A DNA stretch of 45,909 nucleotides, taken from Collimonas fungivorans (GTDB taxonomy: Bacteria; Pseudomonadota; Gammaproteobacteria; Burkholderiales; Burkholderiaceae_D). Below are positions 8,933 to 17,445 of this stretch, one piece after another. The stretch is taken from the NCBI RefSeq assembly GCF_028292705.1, contig NZ_JAQGLV010000247.1, forward strand, positions 1 to 45,909. The letters run 5' to 3'. Each line of letters starts with the position of its first letter. Within the stretch, counting starts at the first letter, position 1. The position numbers and the translations under genes were made by a program. Below the pieces are notes generated by a model that saw only the letters and a program-made list of their open reading frames with translations, was not told the origin of the DNA and searched no databases.

Positions 8933-10606
8933 TTAGTCGAGATTGATCACTTCAATGACAGCACATCCCATGGCCGACGGGAGATGCGGATTGACCGCCG
9001 TGAAGTTACGCGCATAAAAGCCTTGCTTGTAGCGCTGGTCTTCGTCGGCGTTCATGTTGATCAACATCGGCGCCACGGCGTCACCGAGGACGAATGGGTT
9101 GCGCGCCACCTGAGTCGAGCGACCGATACAGATAATCCGCGAGGTTTTATGATCCACGTCCACGATGCGCGGCGAGTAATACACTTCGTACAGGCCAAAC
9201 AGGCGGCCGACGCGATAAATACCAGGACGTGCAGTCACGCCCGATGGCGTAAACAGCGTGTTCGGCAAGCCCAGAAGCATCGCCGCCATCTTCTTGGAGA
9301 CGTACAAATGGGTGATGCCGTGATCCATAGTGTCTTCGGCCATTTGCTGGCTAGCCGCACCGAGAATGCAGGAACCGTCCTGCCAGATCTGCGCGCGGGT
9401 CTTTTCCAGACCCTGGGTATCCCATTTAAAATCCCAGACCATGGCGTTATTGGCGCCAATACGCGCGGCCTTCTCCAGCACCTGGTAATGACGCTCATTG
9501 GCAAACTGGTTGCGAATGGCCAGCATCGATTCGCCCATGGGATTCAAACCGATTTCGTTCGCCATCTGTGTTTGGCTATCGGTCGACACAAAGGCGTTGG
9601 CCTTCCATGGCGAGGCGCGCAGAATAAAGCGTGTCGCAATGGTATTGACGATCGGGATAATGCCCTTGTTGTTCTCGAAATCGATCACCGCTTCGGCGAT
9701 CACTGTGGTGTTCGCTGGTAAGGCCGGCACAGTCGTGACTTTCACGGCGCCAGTATCCGAGTTCATCGAACCTGAAACAGTAAAAAGCGTGCCGCCCAGG
9801 CGGACATAGCCGCTAATCGGCGAGGCCGACGCTGGCGCATCAGCGCTGGTCTCTTTCGCCACCGGCAAGCCATTGATATAGATGATGGTGCGGCCCTTGA
9901 GCAACTTGGCCGACGGCGCATCCTGATCGCAGGTATCCGCCGCCAGTTGAATCGGCGTAACCTTGCCGCCGAAGTCGTCACCGGTACGTTTCAACAGGTG
10001 GGTACGCTGTGCGGAGGTATAGGCCCGGCCGCTCAGGACGCCGTCCATTAGGTCGCCGGCGCCATAGTGACCGAAGGTGCTGCCGGCTTCGTGTGAGACG
10101 ATCACCAGTGGCGCTTCGTTAGAACCGATATCGGCAGGCAGATAGTTCGCTACAGGAATGGCTTCAGCCATGGCGGCAGTGATTGAGATCACGGCGCGAT
10201 TTTGTTGCAAGGACATGGGATCGTGCGCCAGGTTGGACGCCGAGTCGAGCTTGTACCTGGAGCGCGCATTTTCTGATGTCGCGTAGGCCTGGTGAATAGC
10301 CCATTGCAACACGTCCGCAGTCGGTTCCACCCCGTGTTCTGCCTCGTAAAAGGCGGCACCATCCAAAATAGCGCCGGCGATGCCGGCACGGCCTTCACCC
10401 AACTCATCAAAAAGGATCTGCAGATCCTCTGGAACCTCGACACCGGTAATCGATGCGGACAGGCTCTGGGCGTCGGCAATGAATGCGCCGGCGCTGGCAG
10501 AATCAAACACGCCGGTGCTGCTGACCGCTGTTTCCTTCAATTTCGTGTAAAACGTACTGACTTTTTCTGTTTTTGCGTTGTTATATTCCGCATGTTGCTT
10601 TGGCAT
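8933..10606 (-). CDS. Major capsid protein, P1 gp23-like
   Basis: A 557-residue protein with the ATG at 10606, behind AGGGTG. The N-terminal third is helical and Ala-rich and may be trimmed; a predicted beta-rich core follows, with a long second half containing a NANERHYQ-type helix, TMDHGITHLYVSKKMAAML and GRSTQVARNPFVLGDAV. This is the layout of HK97-fold coat proteins. The length nearly equals that of the P1 head protein gp23, and the gene lies next to the sheath gene as in P1. It is the first gene after a late-promoter-like element and the largest product of that operon. The call rests on size, order and general pattern, not on an alignment. Confidence 0.7.
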   Translation of the reverse strand: MPKQHAEYNNAKTEKVSTFYTKLKETAVSSTGVFDSASAGAFIADAQSLSASITGVEVPEDLQILFDELGEGRAGIAGAILDGAAFYEAEHGVEPTADVLQWAIHQAYATSENARSRYKLDSASNLAHDPMSLQQNRAVISITAAMAEAIPVANYLPADIGSNEAPLVIVSHEAGSTFGHYGAGDLMDGVLSGRAYTSAQRTHLLKRTGDDFGGKVTPIQLAADTCDQDAPSAKLLKGRTIIYINGLPVAKETSADAPASASPISGYVRLGGTLFTVSGSMNSDTGAVKVTTVPALPANTTVIAEAVIDFENNKGIIPIVNTIATRFILRASPWKANAFVSTDSQTQMANEIGLNPMGESMLAIRNQFANERHYQVLEKAARIGANNAMVWDFKWDTQGLEKTRAQIWQDGSCILGAASQQMAEDTMDHGITHLYVSKKMAAMLLGLPNTLFTPSGVTARPGIYRVGRLFGLYEVYYSPRIVDVDHKTSRIICIGRSTQVARNPFVLGDAVAPMLINMNADEDQRYKQGFYARNFTAVNPHLPSAMGCAVIEVINLD

Positions 10607-10700
10607 AGATCACCCTTGTCGTAATTAAGATTTGCCCCAATGTCGGCGCAGGTGAAGTACCCACGCGGTATGTGCAATTCCATTATTACGCGGTGACGCA

Positions 10701-10725
10701 GTGCTATTTTTGGCGGTTTTCCATC
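10701..10725 (-). promoter_or_regulatory. Late-promoter-like element of the capsid operon
   Basis: On the minus strand GATGGAAAAC (10716-10725) is followed seven bases later by AATAGC. It lies about 110 bases before the capsid ATG, in the only gap of this cluster, and is one of six such elements in the window. Confidence 0.55.
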
Positions 10726-10735
10726 TTCGCGGAAT

Positions 10736-11212
10736 TTAGGCCAATGCTGCAATATCTTCCGTGATGGCAGCGATGGCGACATCCAGCGCAGCCGATTTTT
10801 CCTGTAGAGCGACTTCCATTTTTGGCGCCGCTGTCCGTATGCTGTCCGGTAACTGGATACGCACCTTCGCCATGGCGGCCTGGAATTTCGAGCGACCGGC
10901 ATCCATCATGCCGACCATCTCGCCAATGGCCGCTGCCTGGTCTTCCTGGCTTTTAAGCGGCACAATCTTCCCGTTCAGCTTGACCTGAAATATATCTCCC
11001 GATTGCTTAATGGAAAACGTCACCACCTGGCTATCGGCAAACGTCAGCACCATTTCGCGGTAGGAGACACCGGATGAGCGCTTGATATTGGGCGACACGT
11101 CGCCCTGGACGATATGGGAGCCCGCACGCGCGAAGTAGCGCACCACTGCGCGCGTCGCCGCATCTTTCTTGCTGCCCATGTCGTCAAAACTGAAAATGAG
11201 ATTCTTTGCCAT
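10736..11212 (-). CDS. DarA N-terminal-like internal (anti-restriction) protein
   Basis: A 158-residue protein with the ATG at 11212, behind AGGA. The opening (NLIFSFDDMGSKKDAATRAV, then VRYFARAG and VSPNIKRSSGVSYREM) matches my memory of the N-terminal domain of P1 DarA-type proteins, which are packaged with DNA and help to protect it from type I restriction. The remainder is a coiled-coil-like helical tail (MMDAGRSKFQAAMAKVRI, EKSAALDVAIAAITEDIAAL). Here the domain is a stand-alone gene at the end of the tube/spike operon, far from the larger DarA-like and DarB-like genes at 20-29 kb. It may be a head internal protein or a targeting module. The family call is from memory of motifs. Confidence 0.55.
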   Translation of the reverse strand: MAKNLIFSFDDMGSKKDAATRAVVRYFARAGSHIVQGDVSPNIKRSSGVSYREMVLTFADSQVVTFSIKQSGDIFQVKLNGKIVPLKSQEDQAAAIGEMVGMMDAGRSKFQAAMAKVRIQLPDSIRTAAPKMEVALQEKSAALDVAIAAITEDIAALA

Positions 11213-11233
11213 ACCGTTCCTTGTTATTGTTGA

Positions 11234-11827
11234 TTATGCTTTTGCCCGGCCAGTAGGTGGGCCGTCGTGTTCGTCGTGATGGTGCGATTCCACCCCAATA
11301 CCGTTGCTGACAATCTCTCCGCCGGTATTCTCAATGCCACCGTGAATTTGTGCTCCTGGGCCGCCACCGCCGTTAGATCCCGCCAGCCCAGCCTGATAGG
11401 TGAGCAAGCCGACAGACGTCACCTTCTCGGAAAACGTCGCCTGCGGCGTTTTCACGTCGACCATCTCACTGGCATTGATCTCGTAGCGTGCGCAGTTGAC
11501 ACGGAATATCCCGTCCGCGGTCAATTCGATGTTCGCGTGATGCCAGCGCCGCCAGTCGATCGCATTGCCGGCCCTGGCATTGCGAAAGCCGGTAATGATC
11601 GGATAGCGCGGATCGCCGCCCTCGAATGCCAACCAGACAAGATCACCTGGCACGATCTCGATCTCGGTCGCATGGCTGGCCGCTTTGCTCTTGTCGCCAA
11701 TCGGATACTCAATTTCCGCCAGCGGCAGCACATCGGCGCCATCTGTCAGGCCGGGAATTTCGACACGACACTCACGCGAGGCCGCCAAGTAGGAGTAGAC
11801 AATGCCGGGGATACGGGAAGGCAGCAT
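11234..11827 (-). CDS. Baseplate spike / assembly protein (gpV-like)
   Basis: A 197-residue protein with the ATG at 11827, behind GGAGGA. An N-terminal OB-fold-like beta domain (residues ~1-85: CRVEIPGLTDG, EIVPGDLVWLAFEGGDPRYP) is followed by a repetitive beta stretch and a C-terminus containing HHHDEHDGPPTGR. The HxH metal site and the PTG end are typical of membrane-piercing central spikes of P2/Mu-type baseplates, where iron is bound near the tip. It would trimerise under the baseplate hub encoded just upstream. Confidence 0.75.
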   Translation of the reverse strand: MLPSRIPGIVYSYLAASRECRVEIPGLTDGADVLPLAEIEYPIGDKSKAASHATEIEIVPGDLVWLAFEGGDPRYPIITGFRNARAGNAIDWRRWHHANIELTADGIFRVNCARYEINASEMVDVKTPQATFSEKVTSVGLLTYQAGLAGSNGGGGPGAQIHGGIENTGGEIVSNGIGVESHHHDEHDGPPTGRAKA

Positions 11828-11830
11828 GCG

Positions 11831-12724
11831 TTATTCCTCCAGCGTGCCAAGCCAGAACTTGGAATACAGGCGGCTGTCACCGCCGTCCGATCCGCTCTCG
11901 AAGGCATGCGCAGCAGTGATGATGGCGTAGTTGATCCGCTCTATCTGAATGACCTTGCCGGCATTAACAGTCGGGAGATAGTCGGATTTCAAGATCTTTT
12001 TCTGAATCAAGGCGCGCGTCATGTTCCACAGCATGCGGGTATCGGTCCTTGGTTGATAACCAATAGCACGCACCTTGGAACGATTGCCATAGACAAATGT
12101 ACCGGACGCATCAATCGAAAAGAAAGACGGCACCTCGTGGCGCTCCATGAAGCCGCTATCGATATTCTCAGTCGTATCCTGCTCCAGACGCAATATAGGC
12201 TCTTGCTTAAAAATGTCCTGCAGACGAATGAACGTGACTTCACGGCCATCCGTATAAATGGCGCCACCCTCTTCCTGCAGCACCTTGGCGACTTCGTAGC
12301 TCGGCACGCCGCCGGCATAACAGGCAAAGCGTGCAATCGGATAATCCGCATTGATCTTGACGCGTGCGCCACACGCGCCGTAAATACTACCCAGCGTGGC
12401 GCCCTCTTTGATTACTGCCGTCTTGCGACGGAACGCGATTTGATGACAAGGCTCAAACAGCGCCACAATGTGTAAAGCAGCCATCTGTTCGCTGCCCTGG
12501 ACGTTGGCCGACACCTTGCTGCGCTGAACCTGAACGATGCGAAATACGTAGCCCTCACTGGCGATGCTGATGGTTTCACCTTGCTTGAGCCCCGCTACCG
12601 TTGCCTCTGTCGCCCTGACGACGGCTTCTAGCGTCATCGGCACCGGTGCTAGATCAGAATGCAGACAGGCGCTCAGCAACAGATCGCCGCGCAGCACCGT
12701 GCCCGATGACAGGATCAATTGCAT
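11831..12724 (-). CDS. Baseplate hub-like protein
   Basis: A 297-residue beta-rich protein with the ATG at 12724, four bases from the end of the preceding gene and followed at once by the spike gene. It has several barrel-like segments (ISIASEGYVFRIVQVQRSKV, IYTDGREVTFIRLQDIF) and ends with AHAFESGSDGGDSRLYSKFW. The arrangement hub-then-spike and the two-barrel pattern suggest the equivalent of gpD of P2 or gp27 of T4, the trimeric adaptor between tube and spike. The assignment is mainly from context. Confidence 0.5.
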   Translation of the reverse strand: MQLILSSGTVLRGDLLLSACLHSDLAPVPMTLEAVVRATEATVAGLKQGETISIASEGYVFRIVQVQRSKVSANVQGSEQMAALHIVALFEPCHQIAFRRKTAVIKEGATLGSIYGACGARVKINADYPIARFACYAGGVPSYEVAKVLQEEGGAIYTDGREVTFIRLQDIFKQEPILRLEQDTTENIDSGFMERHEVPSFFSIDASGTFVYGNRSKVRAIGYQPRTDTRMLWNMTRALIQKKILKSDYLPTVNAGKVIQIERINYAIITAAHAFESGSDGGDSRLYSKFWLGTLEE

Positions 12725-12727
12725 GGT

Positions 12728-13213
12728 CTACACCGTCACGATAGGCATGCAGAACATCAGGCGCTGCACGTCCACCTCCCTTTGAACGATGTCTTGGGCG
12801 ATTTCAGAGGCCGAGCGGCCATAGACGTCCACGCCGAGCGAGCGCGACGCCTCCAGGTAGACGGCGTTTTCGCGCTCGACGTAGAGAATGAACAACGGAC
12901 GCACAATCGCCCATTCGCTCTGCGTCAGCGGCGTGTCGATCTCGACAAAGTCGCTCGTCGGGTACAGGTTGTCCGGAACAGGAAAACGTGGGTACGACGA
13001 TGAAGACTCCCAGGGATCACGTGCTTCCGACGACATCTCTGCAACAGCCACCGCTGGCAGCAACGCGTCAAATGCGCCATAGCCACCGCAATATCTGGCG
13101 GCGGCCAGCGCCTGGGCAAGCACCGTTTCTTCTTCCAACACGATGCCCACCGGCCGTTCCTTTGCCAGAAAGAGCAAGGCCAGCTCCTTCAGCGCTTTAG
13201 AAAACTCCGCCAT
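12728..13213 (-). CDS. Tail-module protein of unknown function
   Basis: A 161-residue protein with the ATG at 13213, between the probable tube gene and the hub gene. It has a helical N-terminus, an Ala-rich segment (EETVLAQALAAARYCGGYGA), a Ser/Pro linker, then a C-terminal helical part (LTQSEWAIVRPLFILYVERE). In contractile phages this position often holds a tube-baseplate connector or a tail assembly chaperone. I do not recognise the family. Confidence 0.45.
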   Translation of the reverse strand: MAEFSKALKELALLFLAKERPVGIVLEEETVLAQALAAARYCGGYGAFDALLPAVAVAEMSSEARDPWESSSSYPRFPVPDNLYPTSDFVEIDTPLTQSEWAIVRPLFILYVERENAVYLEASRSLGVDVYGRSASEIAQDIVQREVDVQRLMFCMPIVTV

Positions 13214-13218
13214 GACGC

Positions 13219-13707
13219 TTAAATATTGCCCGGAATTTCTTCATTGAAATAATGGAAAAACAGCGTGCCCGAGATATTGAGCACCTGCGAACGGTTTTCC
13301 CAATCACGGTCCGGGTTATCCAGCTGGATGAAGCAATCGTAGATCGGCTTCGCAACAGAGAACTGGGACGGCGTGCCTTCATACACCTTGGCATTGAACT
13401 TGCCGCCGGTACGAATCAGGTTCAGCATCATTTTAGAGACGTGGCCGGCCTTGGTCTCCATCAAGGTGATTTGGCCTTGCTGGTTGATTTTGACCTGTTG
13501 CGCCTCCCATTTCGCCGCGCCGAGCGGCATGGGGATTTCAATTTCACCGGCGCTGGAGAGCTCAGGCCACGGAAACTGCTTGGTCAGCAGCCACATTTGC
13601 TCAAAACCCTCGATTTCGAAGGCGGCGTCGCTGGAGATGGCTTTGTCGCCCATCGCCCGAGCGGTGTTGTACAGGCTCTGCAAGTAAGCGGGATTGGATA
13701 CGGTCAT
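13219..13707 (-). CDS. Probable tail tube protein
   Basis: A 162-residue protein with the ATG at 13707, behind GAGGG. Size and pattern fit tail tube subunits: a short helical start, then alternating beta strands (FEIEGFEQMWLLTKQFPWP, GEIEIPMPLGAAKWEAQQ, INQQGQITLMET) and a final strand set (SQVLNISGTLFFHYFNEE). It is the first gene of an operon that continues with hub and spike genes, as expected for a tube. No sequence search was possible. Confidence 0.5.
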   Translation of the reverse strand: MTVSNPAYLQSLYNTARAMGDKAISSDAAFEIEGFEQMWLLTKQFPWPELSSAGEIEIPMPLGAAKWEAQQVKINQQGQITLMETKAGHVSKMMLNLIRTGGKFNAKVYEGTPSQFSVAKPIYDCFIQLDNPDRDWENRSQVLNISGTLFFHYFNEEIPGNI

Positions 13708-13760
13708 GGTGCCCTCATGCGGGTAAGTTAGATGATGGGCCTAACTTTACCGGCTCATGA

Positions 13761-13787
13761 AAGCCTAGGACGGGGACGTTTTCCATC
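13761..13787 (-). promoter_or_regulatory. Late-promoter-like element of the tube/hub/spike operon
   Basis: On the minus strand GATGGAAAAC (13778-13787) is followed by CCTAGGCT. It lies 71 bases before the probable tube ATG, between that gene and the oppositely oriented H-NS-like gene. Confidence 0.55.
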
Positions 13788-13891
13788 TTTGCACAAATCA
13801 TTTCTTATCAAAACCTGAATGGCACCTTATGTCTGACAAAATCTGATATGTTCTTAATTCCGCAATATTTAATACCGTTTGAATACATTAA

Positions 13892-14230
13892 ATGACTACG
13901 AAAACCATTATGAATATATCAAACCTATCCATTATCGAACTACGCGCACTACTTGAGAAAATTGAAGAAGAAATAAAAATCCAAGAACATGACGAGCGTA
14001 TTCAGGCACGACAAAAGATATTAGCCATAGCGCAACAAGCAGGTATTTCGCTAGAAGATCTGCTCACAGCATCATCGCGTCCTAGCAACCGCCCTGCGAA
14101 AGCCAAAGTTGCCGTGCGCTACCGTCACCCAGTAAATACTTCCTTGCAATGGACCGGTCGCGGTCGTCAGCCCAAATGGATACAGGAATGGGAAGCAAGT
14201 GGTCAGTCTCTAGATGCCTTGAAGGTATGA
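13892..14230 (+). CDS. H-NS family DNA-binding protein (phage-borne)
   Basis: A 112-residue protein; the ATG at 13892 or 13910 could start it and neither has a clear ribosome site. The N-terminal half is a coiled-coil oligomerisation region (LRALLEKIEEEIKIQEHDER). The C-terminal 35 residues are the H-NS DNA-binding domain, YRHPVNTSLQWTGRGRQPKW, with the RGRQP hook that enters the minor groove of A/T-rich DNA. The form is that of betaproteobacterial H-NS-like proteins. It stands alone on the plus strand between two late operons and converges with the transglycosylase gene 19 bases away. The A/T-rich upstream region (13790-13891) contains CTGACA, 16 bases, TAATTC as a possible promoter. It could silence prophage late genes or alter host regulation. 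Confidence 0.85.
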   Translation: MTTKTIMNISNLSIIELRALLEKIEEEIKIQEHDERIQARQKILAIAQQAGISLEDLLTASSRPSNRPAKAKVAVRYRHPVNTSLQWTGRGRQPKWIQEWEASGQSLDALKV

Positions 14231-14249
14231 CCAATCTCCTATTTAATTG

Positions 14250-16613
14250 CTAGCCACCTACTGACATCCCCCCCGTCACTATATGAGCAATTTTTCGGTC
14301 ACGTAAATCTTGTCCGACATCAGACTTTGGCGCCACGACCGTCACCGATGCATTGGACGGTCTGGCATTAAGCTGCGTCGCCGGCAATATTGACGCGATC
14401 TCGGGGATATCCGGCATCTTCGCTATAGCAGGTGCGGTCGGTATGTTCGGAACGGCAGAGATATTCGGCACCGCCGGCGTTTGTGGCGTCATCGCTAGCG
14501 AGGGCATAGTACTCTTCGCCTGCATCGCTCTCGCATCCTGCGCGAAGAACTCGCCCATGCGCATTTTGTTGCCCATATTGTTATAGGCAACGCCGGCAGA
14601 GATCGTCCCGTCACCATACAGGCTTTTATTGTTTTTGATGACGGCCTCAATCCGCAAGCGCTCGCTATCGCTGACCTCACGACCACCCACCAGCGCATCC
14701 CGCACAGAGGTTTCTGGATTATTTTTCACCGCTTTCAGGATGCGGCCAGCATCCCCGTCACCGAGATTGTGATACGCGAAGACGTTCGCCGCGTCGTCCG
14801 TCCCGCCGAGCTTCCTCCCCTTTGCAATATTTTCCCGAGTAAATTCAGCTAGCATGCCAGCCTGAATTTTAGGATCGCTCCGGTACTTCTCTGCATCTTG
14901 CTTCGACAATTTCCCGGCGCCATCAACACCATACTTGCCACCATACTTATTGATCATGTCGGTCCAAGTACCATCGATAAACTGGCCGTAGCCGTGGGCG
15001 CTCGACAGCTTCTTACCGTTTTTCTGGATCGGGGCGGCGTCCTTATTGAAGCCACTCTCGAAATGCGCGATCTGCGCCACCACACCAGGATCGACACCAG
15101 CGGAGCTCGCCCCGCCGACCAGGTAGTCCTTCGCGGCCTGCCAGCGCTCATTGACCACCCGGCCAATGGGTGCGGCCATCTTGGCAACCCGCTCTTGTCC
15201 ATAATTGGCAGCGGCGCCAGCGGCGGCCGTCACTGGTTTGACCACATGCTGATCAACAGTCTCCACAGCAGCAACAGCCGTATTCTTGACTGCCGTAGCG
15301 GCATTGGTCACGTTCGTCTTGACATCAACACCAGTTTTTTCTTTGACAACCTCGTTAGCAGCGTTTCCCGCCTGAACGGCGAGATCCTTCACCACATTGG
15401 CGGCATTCCTGGCAATGTCAAATTTATCCTTAAAAAAGCCCGTAATCGCATCCCAGCCGTCACTGAATTTCTGAACGCCAGCGTCCCAGGTTGCCGTGAT
15501 CTTGCCGCCGATCTCTTTCCAGTCAAAGGTGGATAACCATTCGCCGGTGACTTCCCCCAGCTTGTCACCGATGAAACCGCCGATCATCGCGCCAATCGGA
15601 CCGCCAAAAGCCAGCCCTATGCCGCCGCCAATCAACGCACCGATGCCACTGCCGGCCCCGACAAAGCGGCCTTTCCGATTTTCTGCCTGCGTTTTGTCAG
15701 GATCATCGCTATCGAACATGCTGGCCAGCGCAGAACCGCCCGCCAGCATTGCCCCCAGCAACGGCAAGCGTCGGAACGCCCCTTTACCCAGCCCGAATAG
15801 CCCCTTACCACCCTTGCCTAGCAAATTCCCCAGCATCCCGAGTCCGGGAATTTTTGACGCCAAACGGTTCAGCAATCCTCCTGAGCTGCTGCCGGCGGCG
15901 GGCTTCTTCTCAATCGCGGCCAGCTTGCGCAGTTGCGCCTTGTTGAATTCCGTCTCATCCCGACGTAACCCCCGTAACTCTGTCCAGAGTCGCTTGAACC
16001 AAATAACCTTCTTCTTTTCTTCTCCATCGCGGCCAAGCATCTTGCCGAAACCACGTCCGACCGGCGTCACAATCGCACTGAGCTCCTTGGCGGCGGCGAT
16101 GGCAGGATCCACATCCGGCGCGCGGTCGATCGCATTCGATGCCATGGATCCCACCGCGCCGATTCTTCCGGAAACAGCCGAGCGGCCATCGGTACTATCG
16201 CCCTTTCCATTGCGTTCACTCGGCTGATCTTGCCCGGCGCGCGGCGCATTTGGCGTAATCGCCCGATCTGTCCGCACGAACCTGCCATTGGCATCGCGGC
16301 GCACAGTTGTAGGAAAGGCCGCCCGCAGCACATCCTTACTGACAACCGCCGTCTTCAGCAACGATGTGGGCTGTACAACCGCCCTGGAGGTGATCTGTAC
16401 CACCTTGGCAGCCGCGGCGCTTTGACGGCGCGGTAACGCAAGAGCTGGAGCCGTGCTGCTCTGGGTAGCCCGTTTAGCGGCAGCAGCACTTGAGGTGAGC
16501 GCCTGGCGGATGCCACGCACGTCATCCAGAATAGCCGCCCATAATTTCAGCGCTTCGCCCCAATCAGCAGGATCACCTACCAGGAAGCCAAAGCTATCGG
16601 ATTGAATGGTCAT
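14250..16613 (-). CDS. Virion protein with lytic transglycosylase domain and glycine zipper
   Basis: A 787-residue protein with the ATG at 16613, immediately after the previous stop. It has a low-complexity Ala/Arg-rich N-terminal part; a Gly-zipper membrane-active stretch around residues 310-350 (GAGSGIGALIGGGIGLAFGG); an amphipathic helical region; then an SLT lysozyme-like domain at ~500-640 with its catalytic Glu near 519 (AHFESGFN) followed by SSAHGYGQFIDGTW and NVFAYHNLG. The C-terminus is Pro/Ala-rich. P1 carries a comparable structural injection transglycosylase (Sit). It would open peptidoglycan locally during DNA injection. Its length and hydrophobic centre mean it might also be the tape measure; no other obvious tape measure is in the window. 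Confidence 0.8.
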   Translation of the reverse strand: MTIQSDSFGFLVGDPADWGEALKLWAAILDDVRGIRQALTSSAAAAKRATQSSTAPALALPRRQSAAAAKVVQITSRAVVQPTSLLKTAVVSKDVLRAAFPTTVRRDANGRFVRTDRAITPNAPRAGQDQPSERNGKGDSTDGRSAVSGRIGAVGSMASNAIDRAPDVDPAIAAAKELSAIVTPVGRGFGKMLGRDGEEKKKVIWFKRLWTELRGLRRDETEFNKAQLRKLAAIEKKPAAGSSSGGLLNRLASKIPGLGMLGNLLGKGGKGLFGLGKGAFRRLPLLGAMLAGGSALASMFDSDDPDKTQAENRKGRFVGAGSGIGALIGGGIGLAFGGPIGAMIGGFIGDKLGEVTGEWLSTFDWKEIGGKITATWDAGVQKFSDGWDAITGFFKDKFDIARNAANVVKDLAVQAGNAANEVVKEKTGVDVKTNVTNAATAVKNTAVAAVETVDQHVVKPVTAAAGAAANYGQERVAKMAAPIGRVVNERWQAAKDYLVGGASSAGVDPGVVAQIAHFESGFNKDAAPIQKNGKKLSSAHGYGQFIDGTWTDMINKYGGKYGVDGAGKLSKQDAEKYRSDPKIQAGMLAEFTRENIAKGRKLGGTDDAANVFAYHNLGDGDAGRILKAVKNNPETSVRDALVGGREVSDSERLRIEAVIKNNKSLYGDGTISAGVAYNNMGNKMRMGEFFAQDARAMQAKSTMPSLAMTPQTPAVPNISAVPNIPTAPAIAKMPDIPEIASILPATQLNARPSNASVTVVAPKSDVGQDLRDRKIAHIVTGGMSVGG

Positions 16614-16614
16614 G

Positions 16615-17445
16615 TCAGGCTACCGGAAAGAAGGAATCGAACTGCGAGAACGTCATTTGAATTTCTTGCACCGTGTCGTCTCGCCGCGACAGGTCAAATT
16701 CAATGCTGGCCGGGCGCATATATAGAACGCTCTCGTAGCCGCCGCGATTGCTGGCATCGGTAATAAAGGAATGCAAGATACGGATCTTGACCAGGTATTC
16801 GATGGGTACGCCGACGCACCCGTCCCGCTTGGTCGCCGCTGCCGCCTTCGATTCAAACCATTTTTTGAGCGTACCCACCGAATCGTCCATGGTCGTGAGT
16901 CGCAGATCGACAGATTCCAAGCTATGCACCGAATCTATCGACGCGGATCCGATCCGCATCTTGTCCCCAGTAATCGTCCAGGGCGAATAATTTACTTCAG
17001 TCGCAAACAGGTTGAACATGCTGGCGCCGTCGCCGATCATCAGCTTCGATACCAACGAATCCATGCTGGAAGGCATGAGATCGGTGATTTCAATCAGAAA
17101 CAGGTTTTTCTTGGCATACCGGGTTGCCGAGCATTCATCAAAAATCGCCTTGGCTTCCGCCGGCGTGATGCCGCCCAGGAGCGGCGTCGGCGTGGCCCAA
17201 TAGGCTGCCAACGCGGCCAGGCCGTCCACGCGCGGGAAATAATTCGCGAGTAGACCTGAATCCAGGACAGAGAGTGCGGCACCGCCGAGATCGCCGCTTA
17301 GCAGCTTATTGCCGACACCCAAGCCCGTATTGACCAGCGCGCCCAAGCGCGGCGGTAGATATTTCTTGGCCTGGCCAATGGCCGCAATGGCGCCGGCGCT
17401 CTTCGGCAAGACAATGCTATTGGCAACGTTATCAAACAGTCCCAA
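16615..17445 (-). CDS. Tail-module protein, TTG start, unknown function
   Basis: The open frame extends upstream into the portal gene, but the likely start is the TTG at 17445: AGGAG lies seven bases before it and the product then begins LGLFDNVANSIVLPKSAG. This gives 276 residues with a 14-base overlap of the portal gene. The N-terminal third is Ala/Gly/Leu-rich; the rest looks beta-rich (LFLIEITDLMPSSMDSL, SASIDSVHSLESVDLRLTTM, VLYMRPASIEFDLSRRDD). The C-terminal style resembles tail tube-associated or baseplate proteins. I do not recognise a named family. Confidence 0.55.
   Translation of the reverse strand: MGLFDNVANSIVLPKSAGAIAAIGQAKKYLPPRLGALVNTGLGVGNKLLSGDLGGAALSVLDSGLLANYFPRVDGLAALAAYWATPTPLLGGITPAEAKAIFDECSATRYAKKNLFLIEITDLMPSSMDSLVSKLMIGDGASMFNLFATEVNYSPWTITGDKMRIGSASIDSVHSLESVDLRLTTMDDSVGTLKKWFESKAAAATKRDGCVGVPIEYLVKIRILHSFITDASNRGGYESVLYMRPASIEFDLSRRDDTVQEIQMTFSQFDSFFPVA

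Noticed and set aside
11267-12475. Plus-strand open frame of 402 codons
   Set aside because: It is opposite to the spike and hub genes, which have ribosome sites and the HxH motif. No plausible start signal or domain is seen.
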